12,142 nucleotides of DNA from an uncultured Clostridia bacterium (GTDB taxonomy: Bacteria; Bacillota; Clostridia; Oscillospirales; Acutalibacteraceae): contig CANQSG010000051.1 of NCBI GenBank assembly GCA_947626485.1, forward strand, positions 1-12,142, in the 5' to 3' direction. The translations under genes were made by a program, and so were the position numbers. A model generated the notes under the pieces. That model saw only the letters and a program-made list of their open reading frames with translations. It did not search any database and was not told where the DNA came from. Positions 1-7,304 of the stretch are shown one piece after another (position 1 is the first letter of the stretch; every line of letters starts with the position of its first letter).

Positions 1-24
1 AACGCGACACGGAGGTCAGAGCAT

Positions 25-1467
25 ATGCAATTTTTCAAACGATTCACCCCCATCGCGCTGGCGGCGGCGCTGCTCGTCTCGATGACGGGCTGCGGCGGCA
101 ACACGGCGCAAACCGAGGAAGAAGACGAATACGAGGTCGTCGTTTCGGAATACGAGGTCGTCGAGGACGTCCCGGGCGGCGGCGGCGAAACCGCGAGCCG
201 CACGGGCGGCGGCGGAACGGGAACCGCGAGCGGCGGCACGGGAAGCACCGGCGGCAGCACCGGCGGCAGCGGCGGCACCCTCACGGTGCCCAAAGAGCTG
301 CGCGGCACGACGGTGAAATACGCGACCTGGATCGACGACACCAAGACCGAGGCAGGCCCCGTCATCGCGGGCTTCGAGAAGGAAACCGGTATTAAAGTTC
401 AGCTCGTCACCGTCCCGCAGCATACCTATCTGACGAAGCTGGCGGCGATGGTCACCTCCGGGCAGGCGCCCGACGTCTATCAGGACAACGAGGAATGGCC
501 GCACCTGTTTTCGATCGCCGCGCCGGTCGAAAACGCCGGGATCAACGTCAACGACCCGATCTGGGATCAGACCGTCATCAAATACGGCACGGTGAACGGC
601 AAGCATTACCTCGTCAACACCGTCGGCAGCCTCTGGCAGGAAAAGGATCTCGTGTATTACAACAAGAAGATCTTCGCCAACAGCGGCATCACGACCCCGA
701 CTGAATACGAAAAGGCCAACAACTGGACGTGGGACACCTTTTATAAGTGCCTGAGCGACGTCAAGGCGGCGGGCTACATCGGCGGCTTTATCAACCCGAA
801 CCTGCTCGCCAACAGCGTCGGCGGCGGCTTCTTGAAATACGACATCAACGCCGGAAAGTTCACCTCCAACGTCGACAATCCCAACTTCGCCGCGGCGTGG
901 CAGTTCTATCTGCGGGCGCTCAAGGCCGGCATCATCGACCAGGATCCGCCCGACGCCTTCCGCGCCGGCCGCTGCGGGCTCTATATGCAGGGCACCTACG
1001 GCCTGAAAAAGACGGGCTACTGGGGCGTGATGGATCCCGACGACCTCGGCTTCGCGCACTATCCGAAGATGAAGGCGAGCGACGCCAAATACCCCAACGG
1101 CTCCTTCCTGCTGGCCTACGGCCTCTGCAAAAACGCCAAGAACCCGAAGGCCGCCGGCTACTTCCTGCAATACTACCTCGACCCCGAGAGCTATAAGAAA
1201 AACGGCTCTTACCACAGCGCCTTCCTCAACGAGGAGGCCGAAAAGTTCTATTTCGAGCTCAACTCGCAGCCCTTCGACAACATCATGGTCGAAAACGGCC
1301 CGGGCAACCTGATGCGCGAGGGCGCCCAGTTCTATTATTTCCAGAACCTCATGCTGAACGCCTGCAAGAAGGATCCTTCGCAGGTGCAGACGGGCGTCGC
1401 CACCATCCGCAATCAGGTGCAGGACGCCGCCAAAACCGCAAACGATACGCTCGCCAAGCTGCGCTGA
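25..1467 (+). CDS. Carbohydrate ABC transporter substrate-binding lipoprotein (SBP family 1)
   Basis: This 480-residue protein should be the extracellular, membrane-tethered binding protein of a sugar ABC importer. Residues 1-22 form a signal peptide (basic start, hydrophobic core) followed by the lipobox-like M-T-G-C with Cys23 as the probable lipidation site. Residues 31-50 are strongly acidic with the pentapeptide EYEVV twice, and residues 51-88 are an almost pure Gly/Ser/Thr linker that would lift the domain off the membrane. The binding domain runs from about residue 95 (VKYATW) to 480, with family-1 hallmarks such as GFEKETGIKV, SGQAPDVY, LVYYNKKIF and a late NPKAAGYFLQYYLDPE helix. The ATG at 25 is supported by GGAGGT at 11-16, eight bases upstream. 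The ligand cannot be read from sequence; sugar is inferred from family and neighbours. No permease gene is visible, so its partners may lie upstream. Family call is firm, substrate is not. Confidence 0.95.
   Translation: MQFFKRFTPIALAAALLVSMTGCGGNTAQTEEEDEYEVVVSEYEVVEDVPGGGGETASRTGGGGTGTASGGTGSTGGSTGGSGGTLTVPKELRGTTVKYATWIDDTKTEAGPVIAGFEKETGIKVQLVTVPQHTYLTKLAAMVTSGQAPDVYQDNEEWPHLFSIAAPVENAGINVNDPIWDQTVIKYGTVNGKHYLVNTVGSLWQEKDLVYYNKKIFANSGITTPTEYEKANNWTWDTFYKCLSDVKAAGYIGGFINPNLLANSVGGGFLKYDINAGKFTSNVDNPNFAAAWQFYLRALKAGIIDQDPPDAFRAGRCGLYMQGTYGLKKTGYWGVMDPDDLGFAHYPKMKASDAKYPNGSFLLAYGLCKNAKNPKAAGYFLQYYLDPESYKKNGSYHSAFLNEEAEKFYFELNSQPFDNIMVENGPGNLMREGAQFYYFQNLMLNACKKDPSQVQTGVATIRNQVQDAAKTANDTLAKLR
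127..163 (+). repeat. Two perfect 16-base direct repeats, 21-base period, in the gene 1 linker
   Basis: The 16 bases at 127-142 recur exactly at 148-163. Because the period is 21 bases, the copies are in frame and encode EYEVV-V-S followed by EYEVV-E-D in the acidic segment just after the lipid anchor. This is seen directly. It looks like a small in-frame duplication, possibly with a binding role. Confidence 0.9.
172..288 (+). repeat. Low-complexity GGC/ACC-rich tract encoding a Gly/Ser/Thr linker
   Basis: The tract is built from repeated GGC, AGC and ACC/ACG codons and encodes roughly residues 50-88 of the binding lipoprotein, almost only Gly, Ser and Thr. It forms a flexible spacer between the acidic segment and the globular domain. 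Copy number of such tracts can vary between strains by slippage; variation here would be in frame if whole codons are gained or lost. Confidence 0.8.
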
Positions 1468-1468
1468 G

Positions 1469-1512
1469 CGTGCTGCCCGCAGCACGACCCCGTCCCCGCG
1501 TTTCGGACGGGG
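1469..1512 (+). promoter_or_regulatory. Two tandem intergenic hairpins between genes 1 and 2
   Basis: Immediately after the gene 1 stop, CGTGCTG (1469-1475) and CAGCACG (1480-1486) form a 7-bp stem with a 4-base loop. Two bases later CCCCGTCC (1488-1495) and GGACGGGG (1505-1512) form an 8-bp stem with a 9-base loop. No T-run follows, so a classical intrinsic terminator is not supported. 3' hairpins after binding-protein genes in transport operons are known to stabilise or partly terminate the upstream message so that the binding protein is made in excess; that role is inferred here. The base pairing is seen directly. Confidence 0.55.
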
Positions 1513-1543
1513 CGCGCGCTGCGGCGGAAAGGGTACAGATTCT

Positions 1544-4500
1544 ATGAAGAAAAAAGGATCCCGCTGTGCGGTCTGCGCGCTGCTGACCGCCGCCGTCGTG
1601 CTGCTCTCCCCGCTCGGGGAGTGGCTCGGCAGCGACGTCGAGACGGCGGCGCAGCCGGAGCGCAACGTTGTCCCGACCGATCAGGCCTGCGTGAACTTTG
1701 AAAACGCCGCCTCTTATGCCGCGGTCGATTATTCCGCCGACGGCTTCGTCTTTTCCGACCGCGCCGGGTTCGGCACGAGCGGCAAGGCGCTCACCCTGCG
1801 CAGCGACGCGCCGGGCAGCCACCTGCTGCCCCTGCTGACCGACGACGGCAGGACAATTCCGGTCGAAACCGGTTATCGTTACTATGTCGAGCTCTACGCA
1901 AAGGCCGAAAAAACCGCGCCGCAGCTCGAATTTTACGCCGTCTCGAAGGACGATGCCGCCGTTCGCGCCCCGCTCGAGGGCACACTCTCGCTTTCCTCTG
2001 ACGCGAAGGGCTGGCGCAAGCAGGTCGCCTGCGTTTGCTCAAACGACCTGGCCGACGGCGCCGACACCCTCGCGCTCGGCTTTACGGGAACCGACGCGAA
2101 GGATTGCGCCGTCGACGCGATCACCGTGACCCGCGTCCCGGTCGCCGAGACCGCCATCGTGCTCCACAGCCCCGACGCCCACGAGACGACCGAGGTTCTG
2201 CACGGCACGCCGGGGCAGAGCCCGCTGACCGCCGAAATGCTCGACGCCCGCGCGCTGCCGACGCAGGGCAAGGCCTTCGACGGCTGGTATCTCGACGAGG
2301 CTTGCACACAGCCCTTCGCCGTGACCGGCGCGTTTCCGCAAACCGATCTCTCGCTCTACGCCCGCTACTTAAAAATCCAGGCCGTCACAACGCAGACGGT
2401 CGATTTTGAGGCGGGCTACCGCACCGCCGAAAAAACCGGCTCCCTTGCCGCGACGGCAGACCCGGTGCATTCCGGCAAAACGGCGCTGTCCGCCGAGCTC
2501 GACCGCACGAGCCTCGACCAGACGGCCTACCGTTCGCTGCTGACGACCGACGGGCGGCGCATCGCGGTGACCCCCGGCGCCGAATACCTCATCACCTACT
2601 ACGCGCAGGCCACCCCGCGCGGCAGTCAGATGTACGCAAAGCTCGACTTCTACGCGACCTCCTGTGCGTCGCCCGAGGACGAGATGAACTGGAACAACGT
2701 GGCGCTGCTGACCTCGGCGCAGGCGGGGAATCAGCAGATCTTCACCGAATCGACCCACGGCTGGAAGCAGTACGCCGCTCTCGTGCGGATCGACCCCGCG
2801 CTCGACCCCGCGCAGGCCTACCTCGCGCTCGGCGTTTACGATAACACCGGCGTCGGCTGCCGCGTTTACATCGACGACCTGACCGTCACGCAGCTCAACG
2901 CGACCCAGCGCCCGCTGCTGCTCTGCGGCGTCGATGAGGAGGACGGCGTCGAAACCGTCTTCGGCTCGGTGGGCGAGGTCTGCGAGCTGCCGACGCTCAC
3001 ACGCGACGGCTACGTCTTCGCCGGGTGGTACCGCGAGCCGACCTATCAGACGAAGGTTTCCGAAGTCGCCTTTGCGACCGACGAAGTCCGGGTCTACGCG
3101 CGGTGGGAAGCGCTGCGCGAAGGCTCCACGGCGGAGCTGAGCTTCGAGACCGGCTACGACGGCAGCGAGAATTTGCAGGTCGCTGACGTCGCGCGCACCG
3201 GCAGCCGGGCGCTGCACTTCCACGCCGAGGGCAAGACCGGCGCGAACACGCAGTATCGGCGCATTCTCGACAACGACGGCAACCCCTATCGCCTCGTCGA
3301 CGGCGCGACCTATATCGTCACCTTCTGGTATCGCGCTTCGCGCATCGGCGACGCGTTCGGCGCTTTCCGCTTTGACCTTTACCGCTCCAACGGCCGCGTC
3401 GCGGCGGAGGATCTCGTCCAGATGACGAAGCCCGACGTCGACCTCGCGAAAAACGACCAGATCACCGTCCGGCGGTCGACCGACGTCTGGACGCAGGCCG
3501 CCATCGCCTTCACCGTCGACCTGCATAGCGACCCCGAACGCGCGCAGTCGAGCGAGCTGGTGCTCGGCGCCTTCCTCGGCGCGAACGGGACGGAGGCCTG
3601 CGGCGACGTCTACATCGACGACCTCTGCGTCCGCGAGCTGCCGACTTTGAACTACGCCGTCACCCTCGTGACCGACGAGACGCAGGACAGCTGCCGCATT
3701 CTCTGGGGCAAGGCGGGCGAGCCGATGCGGTTGCCGACCTGCGAGCCGCAGGGCAGCGCCCCCTTCGAGGGCTGGTGCTATGACGCCGCCCGCAGCAGCC
3801 TTTGCGACCTGACGGTCTATCCGGAGCGCAATCTGCGCCTCTTCGCGCGCTGGAAGTTAGACCCCACCGCGCCCGAAACCGTCATCACCTTCGAGGATTA
3901 CGCCCGGTATAACGATTTCAGCGACGGCGGTCTGCGCGCCGACGCCACGGGCACCGTCGCCCTCTCCACCGAGCAGGCGCACAGCGGGGACTATTCCCTG
4001 AAGCTCGTCTCCAACGGCGGCTGGTACGGCGGGCAGGCCTTCCTCTACGACGGGACCGACACCTTCCGCGTCGAGCCGGGCGCGACCTACGCCATCAGCT
4101 ATTATATGTACGCGAAATCGCAGACCTATCTCGATATCGTCGAGATGAATTTCGTGACCTCGAGCCCTGACAGCCGCACGACCTCCTGGAAGCAGCAGAG
4201 CCACACGCTCTGGGGCGATTACGCCGACCCGCAGGTCAACATCGGCCCCTCCGCCGCGGTCTACTGGAATTCTCCCTTCGACCAGTGGCGCAAGTGCACG
4301 ACCATCTTCACCGCCGACTGCACCGCCGCGAACAACGCCCTGTCGATCACCGCGTGGGGCACGAAGAACGCGAGGACGGTCTATCTCGACGACATCACCA
4401 TCACGAAGATCGACCCCGCGAACAGCTACATTTTCTGCGACGCCAACTTCACCGGCGGCGCCGATCAGGTGGTGCAGGGGCGCGCGGGCAGCACGGTGCA

Positions 4501-5446
4501 GCTGACCGCGCCGGAGCGCGAGGGCTACTCCTTCAGCGGCTGGTACACCGACGACGCCTTCGACCCCGACACGCGCTACACCCCGACGGGCACCCTGCCC
4601 GAAAAGCCGCTCTACCTCTTCGCGAAGTGGGTGCGCAGCAGCTTTGCGCAGGGCTTCGAGGACTATTATTCCACCGCCCCGGCGGTCGACCGCGACTATG
4701 AGCTCGTCGAGGCGCGCGCCGGCAGTTCGCAGGTCTACGAGGGCAGCTACGCCATGCACCGCATCGGCGACGCGGCGCGTCCCAAGCGCTTCAGCCTGAT
4801 GACCGATTACGGCGATATGCTCGAAAGCATGCAGACCTATTACGTCTCGATGCAGGTGCGGGTCGCCGACCCGGGCGATGCGGACGGCTATCTGCAAATC
4901 ATCAACACGAAGTCGAACATGTACCCCTGGGCGACCGACCTCGACGCCCGCAACGTCATCAAGCTCTCGTCGATCGCCGACGGGAAGTGGCACCAGATCG
5001 TCTATCAGATCACGTTAATCGACGTCTTCCTCGCGATCGGCACGCCGTCGCGCAGCGACGTTTACCTCGACGACGTGCGGGTCTATCTCGAGGGCTACCA
5101 GCCCGCCTTCCCGGCAGGCAGCGTCGTCACCGCCGACGACGAGGCCTTCCCCCCGCCGGAAGATACTCCGGAATTCAACGACGCGCCGACGGAGTTTGAA
5201 CCGGGCGACAACACCGCCGTCGTCGAGGGCGACGAGGAAGAGAGCACGACCGTCCGCAAAAAGGTCGTGACGACGGTGCGTAAGAAGAAAAAACCGACGA
5301 GTGCGGCGGCGGGTGGATTCCCCTGGTGGGTCATTCTGCTGATCTGCCTCGGCGTCGTGCTGCTGCTCGGCGCGGGCGCGATCGTCGCCTGGAAAACGGG
5401 ACTTTTCCGAAAACTGCGGAAAAAACGGGAAAAGGAGGCAGGCTGA
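1544..5446 (+). CDS. Large membrane-anchored surface protein: five jelly-roll modules alternating with four InlB B-repeats
   Basis: This 1300-residue protein has a signal peptide (about residues 1-36), a long extracellular region and a C-terminal transmembrane helix (about 1261-1283) followed by a basic cytoplasmic tail; there is no sortase signal at the C-terminus. Five jelly-roll-like modules, resembling CBM4/9-type carbohydrate-binding domains, lie at about 50-198, 286-451, 532-699, 780-956 and 1036-1185. Each opens with a F-E pair and the last four close with a V-Y-[IL]-D-D strand (residues 441, 689, 946, 1173). Between them sit four InlB B-repeats (Flg_new/Listeria-Bacteroides type) with the core G-W-[YC] at 247, 494, 743 and 999 and an end such as L-Y-A-R-[YW] or L-F-A-[KR]-W. 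Residues 1188-1234 are acidic and 1235-1250 very basic. The start at 1544 has a modest purine-rich site (GGAAAGGG, 1526-1533). The next gene starts one base after the stop, so the two are surely cotranslated. No enzyme motif was found; glycan or cell-wall binding is the likely role, the ligand unknown. Confidence 0.92.
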   Translation: MKKKGSRCAVCALLTAAVVLLSPLGEWLGSDVETAAQPERNVVPTDQACVNFENAASYAAVDYSADGFVFSDRAGFGTSGKALTLRSDAPGSHLLPLLTDDGRTIPVETGYRYYVELYAKAEKTAPQLEFYAVSKDDAAVRAPLEGTLSLSSDAKGWRKQVACVCSNDLADGADTLALGFTGTDAKDCAVDAITVTRVPVAETAIVLHSPDAHETTEVLHGTPGQSPLTAEMLDARALPTQGKAFDGWYLDEACTQPFAVTGAFPQTDLSLYARYLKIQAVTTQTVDFEAGYRTAEKTGSLAATADPVHSGKTALSAELDRTSLDQTAYRSLLTTDGRRIAVTPGAEYLITYYAQATPRGSQMYAKLDFYATSCASPEDEMNWNNVALLTSAQAGNQQIFTESTHGWKQYAALVRIDPALDPAQAYLALGVYDNTGVGCRVYIDDLTVTQLNATQRPLLLCGVDEEDGVETVFGSVGEVCELPTLTRDGYVFAGWYREPTYQTKVSEVAFATDEVRVYARWEALREGSTAELSFETGYDGSENLQVADVARTGSRALHFHAEGKTGANTQYRRILDNDGNPYRLVDGATYIVTFWYRASRIGDAFGAFRFDLYRSNGRVAAEDLVQMTKPDVDLAKNDQITVRRSTDVWTQAAIAFTVDLHSDPERAQSSELVLGAFLGANGTEACGDVYIDDLCVRELPTLNYAVTLVTDETQDSCRILWGKAGEPMRLPTCEPQGSAPFEGWCYDAARSSLCDLTVYPERNLRLFARWKLDPTAPETVITFEDYARYNDFSDGGLRADATGTVALSTEQAHSGDYSLKLVSNGGWYGGQAFLYDGTDTFRVEPGATYAISYYMYAKSQTYLDIVEMNFVTSSPDSRTTSWKQQSHTLWGDYADPQVNIGPSAAVYWNSPFDQWRKCTTIFTADCTAANNALSITAWGTKNARTVYLDDITITKIDPANSYIFCDANFTGGADQVVQGRAGSTVQLTAPEREGYSFSGWYTDDAFDPDTRYTPTGTLPEKPLYLFAKWVRSSFAQGFEDYYSTAPAVDRDYELVEARAGSSQVYEGSYAMHRIGDAARPKRFSLMTDYGDMLESMQTYYVSMQVRVADPGDADGYLQIINTKSNMYPWATDLDARNVIKLSSIADGKWHQIVYQITLIDVFLAIGTPSRSDVYLDDVRVYLEGYQPAFPAGSVVTADDEAFPPPEDTPEFNDAPTEFEPGDNTAVVEGDEEESTTVRKKVVTTVRKKKKPTSAAAGGFPWWVILLICLGVVLLLGAGAIVAWKTGLFRKLRKKREKEAG
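2147..4630 (+). repeat. Four dispersed InlB B-repeat units within gene 2
   Basis: The units cover approximately 2147-2374, 2906-3109, 3647-3856 and 4421-4630. Each encodes about 70 residues: a beta-strand leader, a G-[EKS] turn, the G-x-x-F-x-G-W-[YC] core (partly degenerate in units 1 and 3) and a final aromatic strand of the form [LV]-[YF]-A-[KR]-[WY]. They are clearly diverged from each other at protein level, so the array is old rather than a recent amplification. The spacing between units is set by one jelly-roll module each. Confidence 0.8.
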
Positions 5447-5450
5447 CATG
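5431..5450 (+). promoter_or_regulatory. Strong ribosome binding site of gene 3, inside the end of gene 2
   Basis: AAAGGAGG at 5431-5438 lies nine bases before the ATG at 5448. It overlaps the last codons of gene 2, whose TGA is at 5444-5446, leaving one base between the two reading frames. This fixes the start of gene 3 and indicates translational coupling between the surface protein and the GH16 lipoprotein. Confidence 0.9.
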
Positions 5451-7220
5451 ACAAAACGATTGCTTTGCGCGCTGCTGGCGGCGCTCCTCTGCCTCGCCTG
5501 CGCCTGCGGCGACGAGACGCCGACCCCGACGGATTCGAGCGCGCCGGACACCTCGTCCGGCTCGCAGACCATCACGGAATCCCTGCCGGACGACACGACC
5601 TCCGACGACGGGCAAACCGCCGAAACGGGTAACGCGGGCGCCTCGGCGCCCATCGTGCAGACCGTCGTCAAGGAGGGGTCGGAGCTCGACCTCTACAACC
5701 ACGATTTCACGATCATCCGCAGCGATGATGTGAACGCGGACGAAATGCAGGCCATCAACGAATTTTACCAGACGATGCAGAAATACTACCCGTCGATCGA
5801 ATACGGCAACGACGTCGCCCGCCCCTTCGCGGACGGGTACGAGGTCGTCGTCGGCAAGACGAATCGCCCGGTCTCGAAAAAGCTGACCGACGCGATCACC
5901 GCCACCGGCCGCACGAAAAAGTATAACTACACCGTCGCGGTCTCGGGCAAGCAGGTCTACCTCGCTGCCGTCGACGCCATCGGGCTGCAGGCCGCGATCA
6001 CCTACTTCCTCGACCACTTCGTCAAGAACGGCCTCGATCGCCTGCCGAAGAACTATTCCTATACCTATCAGCACAAGGCCGTGAAGGTCACTGTCGGCGG
6101 CAATTCGATCGACGATTACCGCGTCATCGTGCCGCGCGCCGCGTCCTGGATCTACACCGGCGAGCTCGACGCGATGCTCGAACAGCTCAGCGTGCTGACC
6201 GCTCAGACCTATGAAGTCACCGACGACCGCGCCGCCTCTGCCGCGCACGAAATCCTCGTCGGGGCGACCGACCGGCCGCAGAGCAAGACCCTTTCCGACC
6301 CGAACGCCTTTGAGATCACGGTGCAGGGCGGCAAGCTCGTCCTCAACGGCGGCAGCGACGCCGCGCTGGCGTCGGGTGTGATTTGGTTGACGAATTATCT
6401 GCGGCAGAACGCCGGGCACGATATCGTCTTCTCCGCGTATTTCAAATACAGCGGCAGCACTTCTTCGACGCCCGGCCGCTATCGCCTCGTCTGGAACGAC
6501 GAGTTCGGCGGCACGGCGGTCGACACCGGGAAATGGATCATCCGCGAGGACACCAACGAGGGCATTCAGTACACCGCCCGCCCCGAAAACACCCGGGTCG
6601 CGAACGGCCTGCTCACCCAGACGGTGCAGCGTGAGATCGACGCAGAAGGCGAATCCCATTACACCGCGTCGCACATTTCGACGAAGATGTATTATCTTTA
6701 CGGTTACGCCGAGGTGCGGCTGCACCTGCCCCAGGGCAACGGCTGCTTCCCCGCCTTCTGGGGCAACCACGGCGGCATGGAGTACGATATCTTCGAGCAA
6801 TTCGCCGGGAACAACAGCAGCGTCTTTTTCGGGCGGCACATCTGGTGGTGGAACATCGACCCCTTCAGCGGACAGCGCGTACAGGATCACATCTCGATTC
6901 AGGCCGTGGAGGGCGGCAACAACGCCTTCCGCCTGGAGGAGGGCATTCTGCACGACGCCTGGCACACCATCGGCATGGTGTGGGATGCGCAGCACGTCGT
7001 CGCTACCTTCGACGGCTTCCCCTATTTTGAGACCTCGATCATCTACGACGACCGGTACGATTCCTTCTATCACATGCCGATCGACCTGAAGCTCAACCAC
7101 ATCGTCGACATCCCCGCCGTCGACCGGAACGACGGCACCCCCTTCCCGAACGTGATGGAGGCCGATTATGTGCGGCTCTATCAAATTCCGGGGCAGGGAC
7201 AGCTGTTCGATGCAAACTGA
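5448..7220 (+). CDS. GH16 glycoside hydrolase lipoprotein with duplicated N-terminal alpha/beta domain
   Basis: This 590-residue protein is a probable extracellular endo-acting beta-glycanase tethered by lipid. A signal peptide ends at Cys18 or Cys20 (L-A-C-A-C leaves the exact lipidation site open), followed by a Ser/Thr/Asp-rich linker to about residue 70. Residues 86-200 and 222-325 are two related small alpha/beta domains: VVVGKTNRP at 133-141 matches ILVGATDRP at 269-277, and both continue into a V-x-x-G-x-x-[VL]-x-L strand and an alanine-rich helix. They resemble the non-catalytic N-terminal domains of GH67/GH20-type enzymes. The GH16 domain runs from about 345 (YRLVWNDEF) to 583 (DYVRLYQIPG). 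Its catalytic motif is E445-Y-D447-I-F-E450, with Glu445 the expected nucleophile and Glu450 the acid/base, so activity is expected. A WWW cluster at 466-468 may line the cleft. GH16 members cut beta-1,3-glucans, mixed-linkage glucans, xyloglucan or marine galactans; the specificity cannot be decided here. Coupled to the preceding surface protein gene. Confidence 0.93.
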   Translation: MTKRLLCALLAALLCLACACGDETPTPTDSSAPDTSSGSQTITESLPDDTTSDDGQTAETGNAGASAPIVQTVVKEGSELDLYNHDFTIIRSDDVNADEMQAINEFYQTMQKYYPSIEYGNDVARPFADGYEVVVGKTNRPVSKKLTDAITATGRTKKYNYTVAVSGKQVYLAAVDAIGLQAAITYFLDHFVKNGLDRLPKNYSYTYQHKAVKVTVGGNSIDDYRVIVPRAASWIYTGELDAMLEQLSVLTAQTYEVTDDRAASAAHEILVGATDRPQSKTLSDPNAFEITVQGGKLVLNGGSDAALASGVIWLTNYLRQNAGHDIVFSAYFKYSGSTSSTPGRYRLVWNDEFGGTAVDTGKWIIREDTNEGIQYTARPENTRVANGLLTQTVQREIDAEGESHYTASHISTKMYYLYGYAEVRLHLPQGNGCFPAFWGNHGGMEYDIFEQFAGNNSSVFFGRHIWWWNIDPFSGQRVQDHISIQAVEGGNNAFRLEEGILHDAWHTIGMVWDAQHVVATFDGFPYFETSIIYDDRYDSFYHMPIDLKLNHIVDIPAVDRNDGTPFPNVMEADYVRLYQIPGQGQLFDAN

Positions 7221-7241
7221 CATGCGAAATCCTCTGTTTGA

Positions 7242-7258
7242 CCGCCGCGTTTCGGCGG
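7242..7258 (+). promoter_or_regulatory. Intergenic hairpin between the GH16 and AraC-GH37-like genes
   Basis: CCGCCG (7242-7247) and CGGCGG (7253-7258) form a 6-bp GC stem around a 5-base CGTTT loop, 21 bases after the gene 3 stop. No T-run follows. The core CCGCGTTTCGG (7245-7255) is identical to bases 1496-1506 in the other hairpin-bearing intergenic region. The role is unknown; message stability, partial termination or processing are possible. Confidence 0.5.
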
Positions 7259-7282
7259 CTCGGGTGCGGCGAAATCTATGGT

Positions 7283-7304
7283 GAGGGGCGGCACACGACA
7301 GATG
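7283..7304 (+). promoter_or_regulatory. Ribosome binding site favouring the ATG at 7302
   Basis: GAGGGGCGG at 7283-7291 is the only purine-rich Shine-Dalgarno-like stretch in this gap and lies ten bases before the ATG at 7302. An earlier in-frame ATG at 7278 has no such site upstream and would translate the site itself into a basic, unlikely leader (MVRGGTRQ). I therefore prefer 7302 as the start of gene 4. Confidence 0.6.

Noticed and set aside
1488..1512. Intrinsic terminator after gene 1.
   Set aside because: The stem is good but the following bases are GC-rich with no T-run, so I list it only as a hairpin of unknown role.
16..1665. Minus-strand open frame opposite gene 1 and the start of gene 2.
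   Set aside because: The plus-strand gene has a ribosome site, signal peptide and family motifs; the reverse frame has none and shows an alanine/arginine-rich antisense composition.
7238..7282. Promoter before gene 4, from TTGACC at 7238-7243.
   Set aside because: No -10-like hexamer lies 16-18 bases downstream (the sequence there is GC-rich), and the candidate -35 overlaps the hairpin stem.
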